Shown: positions 48,781 to 57,831 of the stretch, in pieces
How the letters are laid out: each line of letters opens with the position of its first letter
How positions within the stretch are numbered: the stretch's first letter is position 1
NCBI GenBank assembly: GCA_022592445.1
Contig: JABYQR010000292.1
Coordinates: forward strand, 1-58,372
Length of the DNA stretch: 58,372 nucleotides
Direction: 5' to 3'
DNA from: Cytidiella melzeri
Taxonomy: Eukaryota > Basidiomycota > Agaricomycetes > Polyporales > Irpicaceae
Notes under the pieces: model-generated
What the model saw: only the letters and a program-made list of their open reading frames with translations
Databases searched by the model: none
Told to the model about the DNA's origin: nothing
Position numbers and translations under genes: made by a program

Positions 48781-49858
48781 TGGGGATTTCGACAGTCGAA
48801 TGTACCCTTTCTCTAGGTTCTCTCGGATAAACTTATCAAGCTCTTCTTGCTCAGGGTTGACAGCGGGTAAACCTTTGCATGGAATCCTTTTGCCTCCGGA
48901 ACTAACTCAATTGCATGGTCATACGACTTGTGTTCTGGAAGTCGTTGAGATTCCGTTTCAGAGAAAATGTGAGCATGTTGACAATATTGTTCAGGTACCA
49001 TCTCCTCAAAGGTTTTGACTGGCTTAACCCGGTTCTCGACCTCAGCTAGTTCACTAGAGTATGTGTATCCCGCTAGAGTGAACAGGCGTTCGCCTTCTTG
49101 TACCATAGGTGTCGGACGTGTACGTATAATGGTCGGGGAGTTCCTTTTCCACCGAGCTGAGTAGTGGCCTGTGCCTGTAACTTTGGCAATTCGGCCCCAT
49201 CCAAACTTCCTGAACCTTCCGTGGTTTCCTCGATGTCTTCTTGGCCTCCTCTGTATCCACCGGCAAGTACGGAAGCTGTTCCACAACTTTCCGTAATCCC
49301 GGAGTTCTCTTCTTCCGTTTAGGCTCAGCTGTTCTCTTAGCTGCAGCCTCCCTCGCTTCATCAACCCGTTGCCTGGGTTTACATGCATCAGACATCCATC
49401 CATCCTAATGATGCCTTTGTACCAATCAATGGTGGGGTTATGATACCGCAACCAATCGATTCCTATAATTACGTCTTCGGGTCCAATATCAGTACCGTGA
49501 AGATGGTCCTCTCCTTGTGGTCCCCTATCCTCATATTGAGAATGGCAACTTCATCAATAGCCCCGTCTCGATTTGGGGTTCCGTCTATGTTGTATACCGG
49601 AATGGGTTGTTTCAACTTCCGGGTTCTGATACGATGCTCTCAAACAAACCGTTTATGAATGAATAGTGTCGAGGCTCCACTATCAATCATTGCTGCGACT
49701 TCTTTAGATCTCCGCACTCCTGAAACTGTGATGGGTACGTGAAAATGTTCGGATTCAGAGCCAGTCTCTAATGCATCAGACGCGAGTACGGAAAATCTAT
49801 TGTTACATGGTATACGCGGGGCACGTGCTTGCGCAGCTCGAATCACGGCCCGAATCAA
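48781..49858 (-). pseudogene. gypsy-1 protease and linker, stop and frameshifts
   Basis: The protease active site AAMIDSGASTLFIHKRFV (about 49640-49700) is followed by a TGA at 49640-49642 where Arg is expected. It continues in the same frame (EHRIRTRKLKQPIPVYN, VIIGIDWLRYHNP near 49430-49490). A Lys/Arg-rich linker is best read in another frame (about 49150-49395). GYTYSSELAEVENR and HAIELVPEAKGFHAKVYPL (about 48880-49090) follow in the first frame, and one more shift at about 48820-48890 leads to Pol. The element therefore cannot make its whole polyprotein. Confidence 0.8.
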
Positions 49859-51243
49859 AAACCCTCCTCAAGTCTCTTCTTGAGGTTGGCGTTCTCCGCC
49901 CTCAACTTCTCCAGTTCTCCTAGCACGGCTTTGAGTGTTACTTCCGACACTCCCGACGAGCTTGACACTTCTTCCCTCTCAGGCTTCTTTTCTTCGGCCC
50001 GAGAAGAAGATACCTCTCCAGTGGTAGCAGCCACACAAGTCCCTCGAGGTGGTGGACGTGGGACTGCCGGTTTGGTGCACGTACGTGCGATGTGACTGGG
50101 GTCGGTGGTAATCTCTTGACAGTTGTAACACCGCCGACCTTGTTGCATTTTGGAGGCATCGACCTCCATGGGAACCGGACCGTTGGAAGGACGGGGAACT
50201 GGAGTAAACCTGGGCTGAGACTGGGTGGGTCTCGACGTAGTTGATGGGGGAACGGGCAGAGTTTTCTTTTCCGTCGTCTCCCTGATGCGGGCGTATGCGG
50301 CTGCCATTTTCAGGGACCTATCAATCCAGCCTTGGTAATTGGCCGGAGGTGCTTCGGCCGTTGCCAGCCGCCCATAGATGTATTCAGGGAGACCCTTGAT
50401 GAACCGGATCTCCTTGTCCTTGTCACTTAACCCATTGATGCGTCCTACATAGGATTGGAAATCGGTGACGTAAGTACCTACGTCCCGCGCATTCTTCTCC
50501 TTTTTCTCTGCTCCACAGAGCTTCTCCAACTCACGGATAGCAGTATCTTCGGGTGTTGCATTGCCGAAGTACTTCTTTAGCTCAGTCTTGAACTTGGCCC
50601 ATGTATCGAGGTTGGCCGGCAAATTCCCGTTGTGATCAGCCATATGGTCCGTGACTGGTATTGCCCATTGGGCAGCCTTCTCTGACAACCGGTAGATTGC
50701 TGTCAGGACCTTGGTTTTTTCGTTGGTGATACTGGCGGTCACCCAGTAAGCCTCGCATTGTGACAGGAACCGCTCTAAGTCGCGGCCATGTTCGCCCTTG
50801 TATCTATCGGGCTTGGAGTCGTTATTGTTGACCGTGACTTGTGGTCTCGGCACTGCTTGCGCAACTGCAGCTACAATGGCTGCGATCAAGGCAGGATCAA
50901 CCGCGGGTGTTGTCATTGTGATGGGAGAAATGGTTTGAATGGGTAAAGTTTCTGGTATAACCTCGGGGTTGACAGGAACAGTGATGGGGTCAGGAATAAT
51001 GGGGGTGACGTCTGGTAAAACCGGTGAAATTTCCGGTACAACTGAACTGGTATCAACTTCAACTTCTTCAGGAACTCCGACAGTTAACGGAATTTGACTG
51101 TTATCACAGGGTACGTAACTGAAGTATCGTTGTCTTTGTCTGAAATGACGAGATACCACAAACTTTTGACTCCGATTTGGACACGGCTGCTGTTCGCAGA
51201 CTTCGATATACGCGTGATCCTCTTCGTTATCGTGACAGTCCAC
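49855..51243 (-). CDS. gypsy-1 Gag
   Basis: Retrotransposon capsid/nucleocapsid protein. The frame is open for 462 codons from a non-ATG codon at 51243; the first in-frame ATG of weight is at about 50918 (MTTPAVDPALIAAI). Capsid-like stretch: KPDRYKGEHGRDLERFLSQC to GLPEYIYGRL (about 50340-50820). Zinc knuckle CYNCQEITTDPSHIARTC (about 50085-50138), an unusually long C-x2-C-x8-H-x4-C. It ends in a coiled-coil-like segment LGELEKLRAENANLKKRLEE directly before the stop and overlaps the protease frame by 4 bases. Confidence 0.8.
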   Translation of the reverse strand: MDCHDNEEDHAYIEVCEQQPCPNRSQKFVVSRHFRQRQRYFSYVPCDNSQIPLTVGVPEEVEVDTSSVVPEISPVLPDVTPIIPDPITVPVNPEVIPETLPIQTISPITMTTPAVDPALIAAIVAAVAQAVPRPQVTVNNNDSKPDRYKGEHGRDLERFLSQCEAYWVTASITNEKTKVLTAIYRLSEKAAQWAIPVTDHMADHNGNLPANLDTWAKFKTELKKYFGNATPEDTAIRELEKLCGAEKKEKNARDVGTYVTDFQSYVGRINGLSDKDKEIRFIKGLPEYIYGRLATAEAPPANYQGWIDRSLKMAAAYARIRETTEKKTLPVPPSTTSRPTQSQPRFTPVPRPSNGPVPMEVDASKMQQGRRCYNCQEITTDPSHIARTCTKPAVPRPPPRGTCVAATTGEVSSSRAEEKKPEREEVSSSSGVSEVTLKAVLGELEKLRAENANLKKRLEEGF

Positions 51244-51301
51244 ACGATCGTTGGGATCAAAAACGTGGAAAAGATTATTGCACTCAATGATTGCTTATCT
51301 A

Positions 51302-52126
51302 CTACAAAGGGAGTTTCTCAAAGTATCCTCCATCCGCTACAAATGCAACTCGACTCGTAACCTCCGTCAACCTCTTGCGCAATTGCGTGAAGTTGATCTG
51401 CCCTACTGACTGCAAGCCCCAGTTCAGTGCTTTGAGCTGGGCAGGCGTGCGCATGGAGAGTACTTCCTCCGTGTGCTCGATGAGGTGCAGAAGTTTATTG
51501 TTGAGTAACAGGACTGATCTAACCTGTGAGTCGTTGCGGTCACGAGTGAGTTTGATCAGAATCTTGAGGCGTCTGGTAGTGGCGTCGATCTTCGGCTTGA
51601 GGATGCCGACTTGATCCTTGATGGAAAACTTGTGGAAGTCAAGTGTCACAGGTTTTTGTGCGTCTGGACGAGGTGGCGGGGGTGCCTGGGAGATGCGGTC
51701 CTTGAGAGACGGTTTCTCAATTCGCTCTGCGAGGGTTTGCGCGCGTTCTGTGCGTGCACGTTCCTTGATGGACTCGTTGTCACGAGCAAACTTTTTGTGG
51801 TCAAAGGTAGGAAGCCTGGTGCCCAGGGGATGATAGTGAGGGCGGCGTGAGACGTAGGAGACGATGGCTTCAAGATCCTTTTCTGTGTAGAAACGAGGAC
51901 GTCCTTGCTCGCGTAGTTCTTGACGAGCCTCAAAGAAGGACTTGGGTATGCGGCGACGAATGTGTACGTCCTTGGGCACTATAACCACAAAGTGAGATGT
52001 AGGATCAAAGGTTCGGGCCAATACAACGTACTGGTGAACCGGGGGGACTAAACTTTTATAAACTTTTGGGAAAAGGGAATATGCGGTTGCGCGACGTCCA
52101 GGCGAGCGTACGGAGATTCTACCTAA
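51302..52126 (-). CDS. gypsy-1 leader ORF of unknown function
   Basis: Open frame of about 280 codons between the 5' LTR and gag. It opens inside the last 18 bases of the LTR at a TTG and has no ATG until near its end (MRTPAQL). The product is basic and charged (QGRPRFYTEKDLEAIVSYV, KKFARDNESIKERARTERA) with a Pro run (QAPPPPRPDA) and no known domain. It may be an N-terminal extension of Gag reached by splicing, or a decayed extra gene. It is not a shadow: nothing else codes here. Confidence 0.5.
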   Translation of the reverse strand, partial: LGRISVRSPGRRATAYSLFPKVYKSLVPPVHQYVVLARTFDPTSHFVVIVPKDVHIRRRIPKSFFEARQELREQGRPRFYTEKDLEAIVSYVSRRPHYHPLGTRLPTFDHKKFARDNESIKERARTERAQTLAERIEKPSLKDRISQAPPPPRPDAQKPVTLDFHKFSIKDQVGILKPKIDATTRRLKILIKLTRDRNDSQVRSVLLLNNKLLHLIEHTEEVLSMRTPAQLKALNWGLQSVGQINFTQLRKRLTEVTSRVAFVADGGYFEKLPL

Positions 52127-53428
52127 TGTCAGGAACACAACCAAACTCTATGAAGAGCGAGGGAGTGACGACAAGGGGGGAGGAACGACGAGCGGACTCG
52201 CGTGGACGATGACAACAGGGGTAATGATGATGAGGAAAGAGGGAGATACGACGCCGAGTGACATGGATAGTCCAACAGAGACCGGATTTTTCCAACAATG
52301 TCACAAGTTTACAGCCTTAGGCGCCTATCTAGAGCGCTTATTTTCCGGCTAGGAGTGTTACCAGACCTAACCCTAACCCGGGTCACGTGACATCCTGCCT
52401 TATTTATCAATAGTCCAGACCCAAACCCTAGACTCAATCTGGAGCGGTTCCAGATCAACCTAGGCTATTGTTCTATTGTTCAACTTCCATTGATAGGGAT
52501 TCCCCAGGGATTCCCCAGGGATTTCCCCAGTTCCTATTGTCCTATTGTCTTCCGTCTATTGTCTTTTGTCTATTGTTAGGGATTCCCCCAGTTCCTATTG
52601 TTCTATTGTTCCTGATGCTATTGTTCTATTATCTATTGTTCTATTGTTCTAGTCCTATTGTTCTATGTACCCTGGTCCTTGACAGTTACTCAGGTCCTTG
52701 ACAGTTACCCTGGTCCCTTATTGTTCTATTGTTACTCCAGCCCCACAGTTACTCCAGTCCCTAGTGTGGGAACTGGTGCACAGACCACCCAGACACAGTA
52801 TATATAGTACCCCTTACCCTCCCTGGTTCTGCATCTTGACCTCTTCGTCATTTGCACTGCCAGGTGAGTTACTCAATGTAACCTAGTATAAGCATGATAT
52901 TAACTTCGTCATTTGCACTGCCAGTATCCGGCCTCAGTGCCTGCTTGCCTGCTCATCATCGACTTCGACCTCGTTGTCGTTGTTGGAGATCCACCCCTTT
53001 CCTCTCTACTTCACTCCCTTTTTAGGGTTATCAGCATAGCAGCAGTCGCTCCGCGACACCGAGGGAGCAGCTAACAGCGAGCTAAAGACCAGGATATATT
53101 AGTACAGTGATAGACCTAGTACAAGGTGGACGTCACCTAAAGACCAGGAGGTAGAATCTGAGGTCTTTAGGGAGCTACAAGGTGGGTTTATATACATCTC
53201 AGACAAGGACCCCTGGTACCGGGTCTGTACTCCTAACACTGCCGTGGGAACATATGGTGTGCTATGGTGTGATGTTCTACAATGTTCCACAATGTTCCAG
53301 CACCTTCTATGATCATGTGACCAGTCTGTCACATGCACTTGATCAAATGCAGTAGCTATGTACCATCGATAAGATAAGATAAGGAAATTAAAAGGAAAAG
53401 AAAGGAAAAAGTGTGCATGTTCGTGACA
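52127..53428 (-). repeat. gypsy-1 5' LTR, split by a solo LTR
   Basis: 1,302 bases in total. Without the 800-base solo LTR and one 5-bp duplication it is 497 bases, the same as the 3' LTR. On the minus strand it ends TTCCTGACA, followed by TTAGGTAGAATCTCC; a tRNA primer site is not obvious there. Confidence 0.93.
52259..53058 (+). repeat. 800-bp solo LTR of a third LTR family
   Basis: Begins TGACATGG and ends CCGCGACA, flanked by the direct duplication CCGAG (52254-52258 and 53059-53063). It has a TATATATAG box near 52799 on the plus strand and many CTATTGTTCTATTGTT-like repeats between 52460 and 52730. No internal coding sequence, so it is a solo LTR left by recombination. Orientation is inferred from the TATA box. 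Confidence 0.88.
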
Positions 53429-53433
53429 GGTAT

Positions 53434-53994
53434 ATAGAGGACATTGTTCAAAGTTGTGCAATGTATTTTATCTTTCACAAGGATTGTGTCAAGTACGACT
53501 GTTCCTTTTCCCAATATCTTGACAGTCATATCTTTACCTGCTACAGAGCATGTACCTGCTACCGTTGCTGGTTGATACGAGATAAAGTCGTCAATTTCAT
53601 TGGTAATGTGACTAGTAGCACCACTGTCAATGAGCCATTCAACGCTTTCAGTCTCACATGTGAAATACAGAGAAACGTTGATGATTTCATTATCGTGCTC
53701 GAAGACAGGTTTGGTATCTACTTGAAGATTATTTACAGTTGCTTTGTCTTTGCCCTTGCCTTTGGACTTCTTTCGTTGTCCTCCTTTCTTTCCTTTATTC
53801 TCCTTGTTACCCTGCTTGTTGTTGTTAGAAGATCCTTGCTGATTATTTCCATTACCGCGAGACTTGTTCTGGTTAGGTTTCCCTTTATCCCAGTGCTGAC
53901 TTGTAGTATGGTTAGAAAGCCCACACTTCTTGCATTTTTCCTTCGGTAAACGTGTGGTCTGCGTAATCTGATTCGCATTTTCACTGTTTGAACC
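53434..53994 (-). pseudogene. copia-2 zinc knuckle and protease fragment
   Basis: Minus-strand frame that continues the copia-2 polyprotein upstream of gypsy-1. It has CKKCGLSNHTTSQHWD (a knuckle C-x2-C-x4-H-x4-H, the last position His/Trp rather than Cys), a Lys/Gln/Asn-rich basic stretch, then the protease site VEWLIDSGATSHITNE (about 53590-53640) and LDTILVKDKIHCTTLNNVLYIP up to the gypsy-1 junction. Its 5' end is cut by gypsy-2 at 53995. Confidence 0.85.
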
Positions 53995-54751
53995 TGACAC
54001 GGAGACAGGGCTCAACGTGACAAACAGGGACACGGTGTGGATGACGACAAGGAGGTGGTGGCAGGCGTGAAGCACAATGCGTTCACCAGCTATCAAACTT
54101 ATACAGAAAGCTAGCCCAGTAAAGACCAAGTTAGTATTGGGTACTACCAGCTATGTAGTACAGAGGGGGTTTGCTTACCTAGCCCAGTAAAGACCAAGAG
54201 GTCGAGATGGGGGGCTAGGAGCGTACATGCAGCAGTATATATAGACTTCAGGGACCTGCGCACAGACCATGTTGAGGGCAGGCTTTGCAAGAAGCCGTGT
54301 GAACGAAGAACAAAAGAACTACCTAAAGGAGAACAATAGCTATTGTCTTGACCTTGCCAAGAACTCTACCCGTGAGAGAATCTATCTAAAAGGAGACCAA
54401 CTATTGTATTCCATTCCCACACCTGTGAGAACATCCTTCCATAAAGAGAACAATAAGGAAAGAACAAAAGGAGTCCATGTGGACATCATTTATGACATCA
54501 AACCCTAGCTATGGGCTGAACCATGTGTCTGTAGCCATGTGGTCTTACTTAAGCTAAGTCACATGCCAGTGTGACGTAGTAGCAAGTAATGTGACCGTGT
54601 GGAGCGTCTAAGCCACGTGATACGGGCGCTTAATAGACGTGCAAAGGAGTTTGTGCAGAGAAGGTTGCAACTGAGCTGCAGCCCGGAGTTTTACAGATAA
54701 AAACAAGAGGTAAATTGCGAAAATTAAGGGCTAGTCAGGCCATCCATGACA
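53995..54751 (-). repeat. gypsy-2 3' LTR
   Basis: 757 bases; minus strand TGTCATGGATGGCC...CCGTGTCA. Compared with the solo copy at 22967-24189 it has an additional 69 bases flanked by a 19-base direct repeat TAGCCCAGTAAAGACCAAG (54112-54130 and 54180-54198). Confidence 0.87.
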
Positions 54752-54916
54752 TTACCCCCCTCCTAAAATTGAGCGTCCTCGCGAAGCATCACTGTGCTGT
54801 GGTGATAGAGGTCTTCTACCCGTCTACAGGGATTTAGCAGAATTGCCCCGATTGTCTAGTCAGAAGGATGCTAGGAAGTTTCTCCCCTTCTGGTGTCGTT
54901 GACTCGATGTTACCCG
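54752..54916 (-). other. gypsy-2 polypurine tract and 3' non-coding stretch
   Basis: The tract TTTTAGGAGGGGGGTAA (minus strand) adjoins the LTR. The rest, up to the pol stop at 54917, is not coding. Confidence 0.6.
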
Positions 54917-55357
54917 TCAGTGTGATGTTCTTGAGATATCCAGACCGATGTGTTTGCCTTCATCCCAGCTAAGATCGTATGTAGATGGATAGATCGTGCG
55001 AAGGAAAGCAGGGTCGGTCTGGGTATTGAATTCCCGAAAGTGCGAGCGGAGATCCGCGAAGAGTGAAGCTTTGATGACCCAGGGCGCTCCGGGGTTTGCT
55101 TTGTAGAAGTCGTCAATCGCTTCTTGACTATTCTCGAGGTTTTCAACTGGTTCCCAGCTATTGTGTCCGTCTGAATACCCTTCCCATTTGACAAGGAATT
55201 GCAATTTCTTCCAACGTCCGTGTAGCCTGCTGTCTAGCACTTTTTCAACGACGTACTGTTCTTCTCCTTCTATGACGATAGGATCAGGAGGTGGAGGTAC
55301 GTCTTTGCCGTTGTCGTGCCAGGGACTTAGACGGTTGATGTGGAAGACAGGGTGGAT
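54917..55357 (-). pseudogene. gypsy-2 Pol C-terminus with chromodomain
   Basis: Chromodomain-like VVEKVLDSRLHGRWKKLQFL, then VKWEGYSDGHNSWEPVENL and IDDFYKANPGAP (about 55050-55250), ending HIGLDISRTSH. It is separated from the integrase by a TGA at 55358-55360, in PSYL-stop-IHPVFHINRLSPW, where Arg would be expected. Confidence 0.82.
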
Positions 55358-56587
55358 TCAGAGATAGCTGGGTAGATCGAGTTTGTAATCGAGATCGCCA
55401 ATGCGTTCGATGACCTTGTACGGGCCGAGTTGTTGAGGACCGAGTTTAGGGGTAGCCTGGTGAATCTGGACGTTCTTAGCGTTAAGCCAGACCATATCCC
55501 CTACTTGGAAGACACGTGGAGAGCGTTTCTCAGACTCGTAGAGTTGCTTCATCTTTTCTTTGCTTAGACAAAGAGCTGCTTCGGTCTCCTTGCGTACTCG
55601 AGCCATGTTATCAAGGCGCTCATCGAGTGAAGGGATATTGCTTCGCTTGCCAACTGGTATGGTGAAGTCGGGGCGATATCCATAGATGACCTCAAACGGG
55701 GTTTGTGAATTACCCGCATGTACTCGCGAGTTGAGTGCAAACTCAGCCGCCGGCAGATGATCGACCCAGTCGTCTTGTCGTTGCTGACAGAATAGACGCA
55801 GGTACTGTTCGATATCCTGGTTTTTGCGTTCGACTTTGCCATTTCCTTGCGAATGATAGGCGGTCGTAAAACCAGTCTCTATGCCCAGGCGGTGATAGAG
55901 CGCACGCATGAAGCGCGCTGCAAACTGGGGTCCTCGGTCAGAGAACACCTTCTTGGGAATGCCGTGAAGTCGGAATACTTCCTTGTAGTGTAGATCGGCA
56001 ATCCCCTCAGCGTTAACCTTAGTGGTAGTAGGGATGATGTGCGTTTGATCGGAGTAATGGTCGACGTAGACCGCGATCGAATCAAATCCCTTAGAGGGTG
56101 GCAGCTGAGTGATGAGATCTACTCCGACGTGTTCCCAAGGTCCGGCCGGAGTTTCCTGAGGCTGTAGTACTGCTTTAGGGTGTGGAGCTGACTTGTAGCG
56201 TTGGCAGCGATCACAACCTAGTACGTAAGTCTCGATGAAGGCATTCATCTTTGGCCACCAATAGTGTTGTGAGACTAGCTCTATGGTGCCGTGTTTGCCC
56301 GGATGACCAGCCGCGGGTGTGTCATGGCAAGATTTGACAATTTCGTAACGGAGCTCTTTGTTATTAGGGATATAGAGTTTTCCCTTGTAATAGATGAGTC
56401 CGTCACTCTCTTCCCATTCGAGTAAACCGCCGACAAGTTTGCGAGGACCCTTCTTTCGAAGGGTAGCAAGAGCTTGTGCGACTTCTGCTTCTTGTTCCGT
56501 GCATTCTCGGATCTTTGATTCAAGCGGAGAAGCAGTGGCAAGCGCACTGGTAGCGAGGATGCGGAAATGTTCCGGTTTCAGTACCAC
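55358..56587 (-). pseudogene. gypsy-2 integrase
   Basis: Open over about 400 codons. Zinc site H..H..CDRCQRYKSAP (about 56195-56320), then integrase core GVDLITQLPPSKGFDS (Asp), FSDRGPQFAARF (Asp), SQGNGKVERKNQDIEQYL (Glu), all present. GPYKVIERIGDLDYKLDLPS precedes the TGA. It resembles the gypsy-1 integrase in order and spacing but is clearly a different family member. Confidence 0.85.
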
Positions 56588-57720
56588 CTGATCCTTGTTG
56601 TCTTCTTCGTCCGTGACAGCTGTGAGTGAAGACGAGAGAGAGGATCAGCGTGTATCATGGTACTACCGGGCTTGTGTACCAACACGAAGTCGAAGTCAGC
56701 CAAAAGTAATGACCAACGTGCTTGACGTCGAGTGAGGTGTTGCGCAGTCTTCCAGTACTGCAAGTTTGCGTGATCTGTCCAGATCTCAAACGGTTCCTTG
56801 AGCCCCTCAAGGTAGTGGCGCCAATCTTTGAGAGCTTCGGTGATGGCTAACATCTCCCGGTCAAAGATTTCGTAGTTACGCTCAGCTTCAGTCATGGATG
56901 CGGACCGGTAGGCATAGGGTGGTAGAATCCATCTTCCTTGATTTCTGGGAGATGATTCCACCGGTCGCATAGCCCGAGGCATCGACTTCTAGACGTGTAG
57001 GGAGTTCAGGGTCCCAGACTGCCAAGATAGGCTTAGTGGTAAAGGCCTTCTTTAGCACGTGAAGGCAGTCTCTTGTGCTGGACCCCAGACAACGTACGTC
57101 CTTCTTAGTCAGGTCGTGTAGAGGCCGTGCGTGCTTTGAGAAGTCTTGAATGAAGCGGCGGTAGAAGTTAGCGAACCCGATGAATCCTCTGACTTCTTTG
57201 AGGTTCTTGGGTGTGGGCCACGTAGAAACTGCTTGGACTTTGACAGGGTCCATAGCTACTTCGCCGCGCGAATGATCAATCCAAGGTACTCGATCTCAGA
57301 TTTCTCAAACTCGCACTTTTCCGGACGAAGATACAGATCGTGCTGCTGAAGTCGCTCGAGGACTTCATGAACAACCTTGCGGTGCTCTGTCAGGTTGTTA
57401 CTCCAGATCAAGATGTCATCTAGATAGACAGCCACCTTGCCCTCGGCCACGAGGTCGGCGAAGATGTTGTCCATCAGAGCTTGGAAGGTAGCGGGTGAGT
57501 TTGTGAGACCGAAGAACATGACTTTAGGTTCGAAGAGTCCTCGGTTGGTAACGAACGCCGCTTTGTACTCGTCTCCTTCTTTGATGCGGACATTGTGATA
57601 TCCCCAACGAACATCGAATTTGGTGAAGATCTTTGCACCCTTGAGCTTGTTGATGATGTCGGTGGCAAGCGGTAGAGGGTAGCGGTTCTTCACAGTGATG
57701 TCGTTGAGTTTCGATAGTCC
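56578..57720 (-). pseudogene. gypsy-2 reverse transcriptase and RNase H, frameshifted
   Basis: Reverse transcriptase: [33 protein letters not shown] (LDD active site), [20 protein letters not shown] (about 57270-57690), then another frame MDPVKVQAVSTWPTP, GFIGFANFYRRFIQDFSKHA, and RLEVDASGYATGGI of RNase H (about 56960-57010). NYEIFDREMLAITEALKDWR (about 56835-56895) is in a third frame. At least three shifts break the polyprotein. Confidence 0.83.
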
Positions 57721-57831
57721 TGAATAAGTCGGATTTTGTTGTCCTTCTTTTTGATGAAGAAGACTGGAGAAGCCATCAGAGACTTAGAAGGCGTGATGTA
57801 ACCTTTTGCTAGGTTCTCCTGAATGAACTTG

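Larger units (their letters stand above)
45402..53428 (-). mobile_element. gypsy-1: near full-length Ty3/Gypsy chromovirus inserted in copia-2
   Basis: 8,027 bases, including an 805-base nested insertion. It is flanked by the 5-bp direct duplication GGTAT (45397-45401 and 53429-53433). LTRs of 497 bases each lie at the two ends. Internal order on the minus strand: an upstream ORF, gag, protease, reverse transcriptase, RNase H, integrase, chromodomain. Removing it and one duplication rejoins the copia-2 frame exactly (LYIP then DVTTRFF). Pol from the reverse transcriptase on is open over 956 codons, but the protease region has a stop and frameshifts. Confidence 0.95.
41577..53994 (-). mobile_element. 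copia-2: Ty1/Copia retrotransposon interrupted by gypsy-1 and by gypsy-2
   Basis: A Copia element on the minus strand. Parts present: 3' LTR (41577-42125), polypurine tract, RNase H, reverse transcriptase, integrase, then (after gypsy-1, 45402-53428) protease and zinc knuckle to 53994, where gypsy-2 begins. The 5' part of gag and the 5' LTR lie beyond gypsy-2, outside the window. The order matches Copia (protease-integrase-RT-RH). It carries at least one nonsense codon and one frameshift, so it is inactive. Confidence 0.9.

Noticed and set aside
52366..52382. CCTAACCCTAACCC resembling telomere repeats
   Set aside because: Only two units inside a solo LTR with clear boundaries; not a telomere tract.
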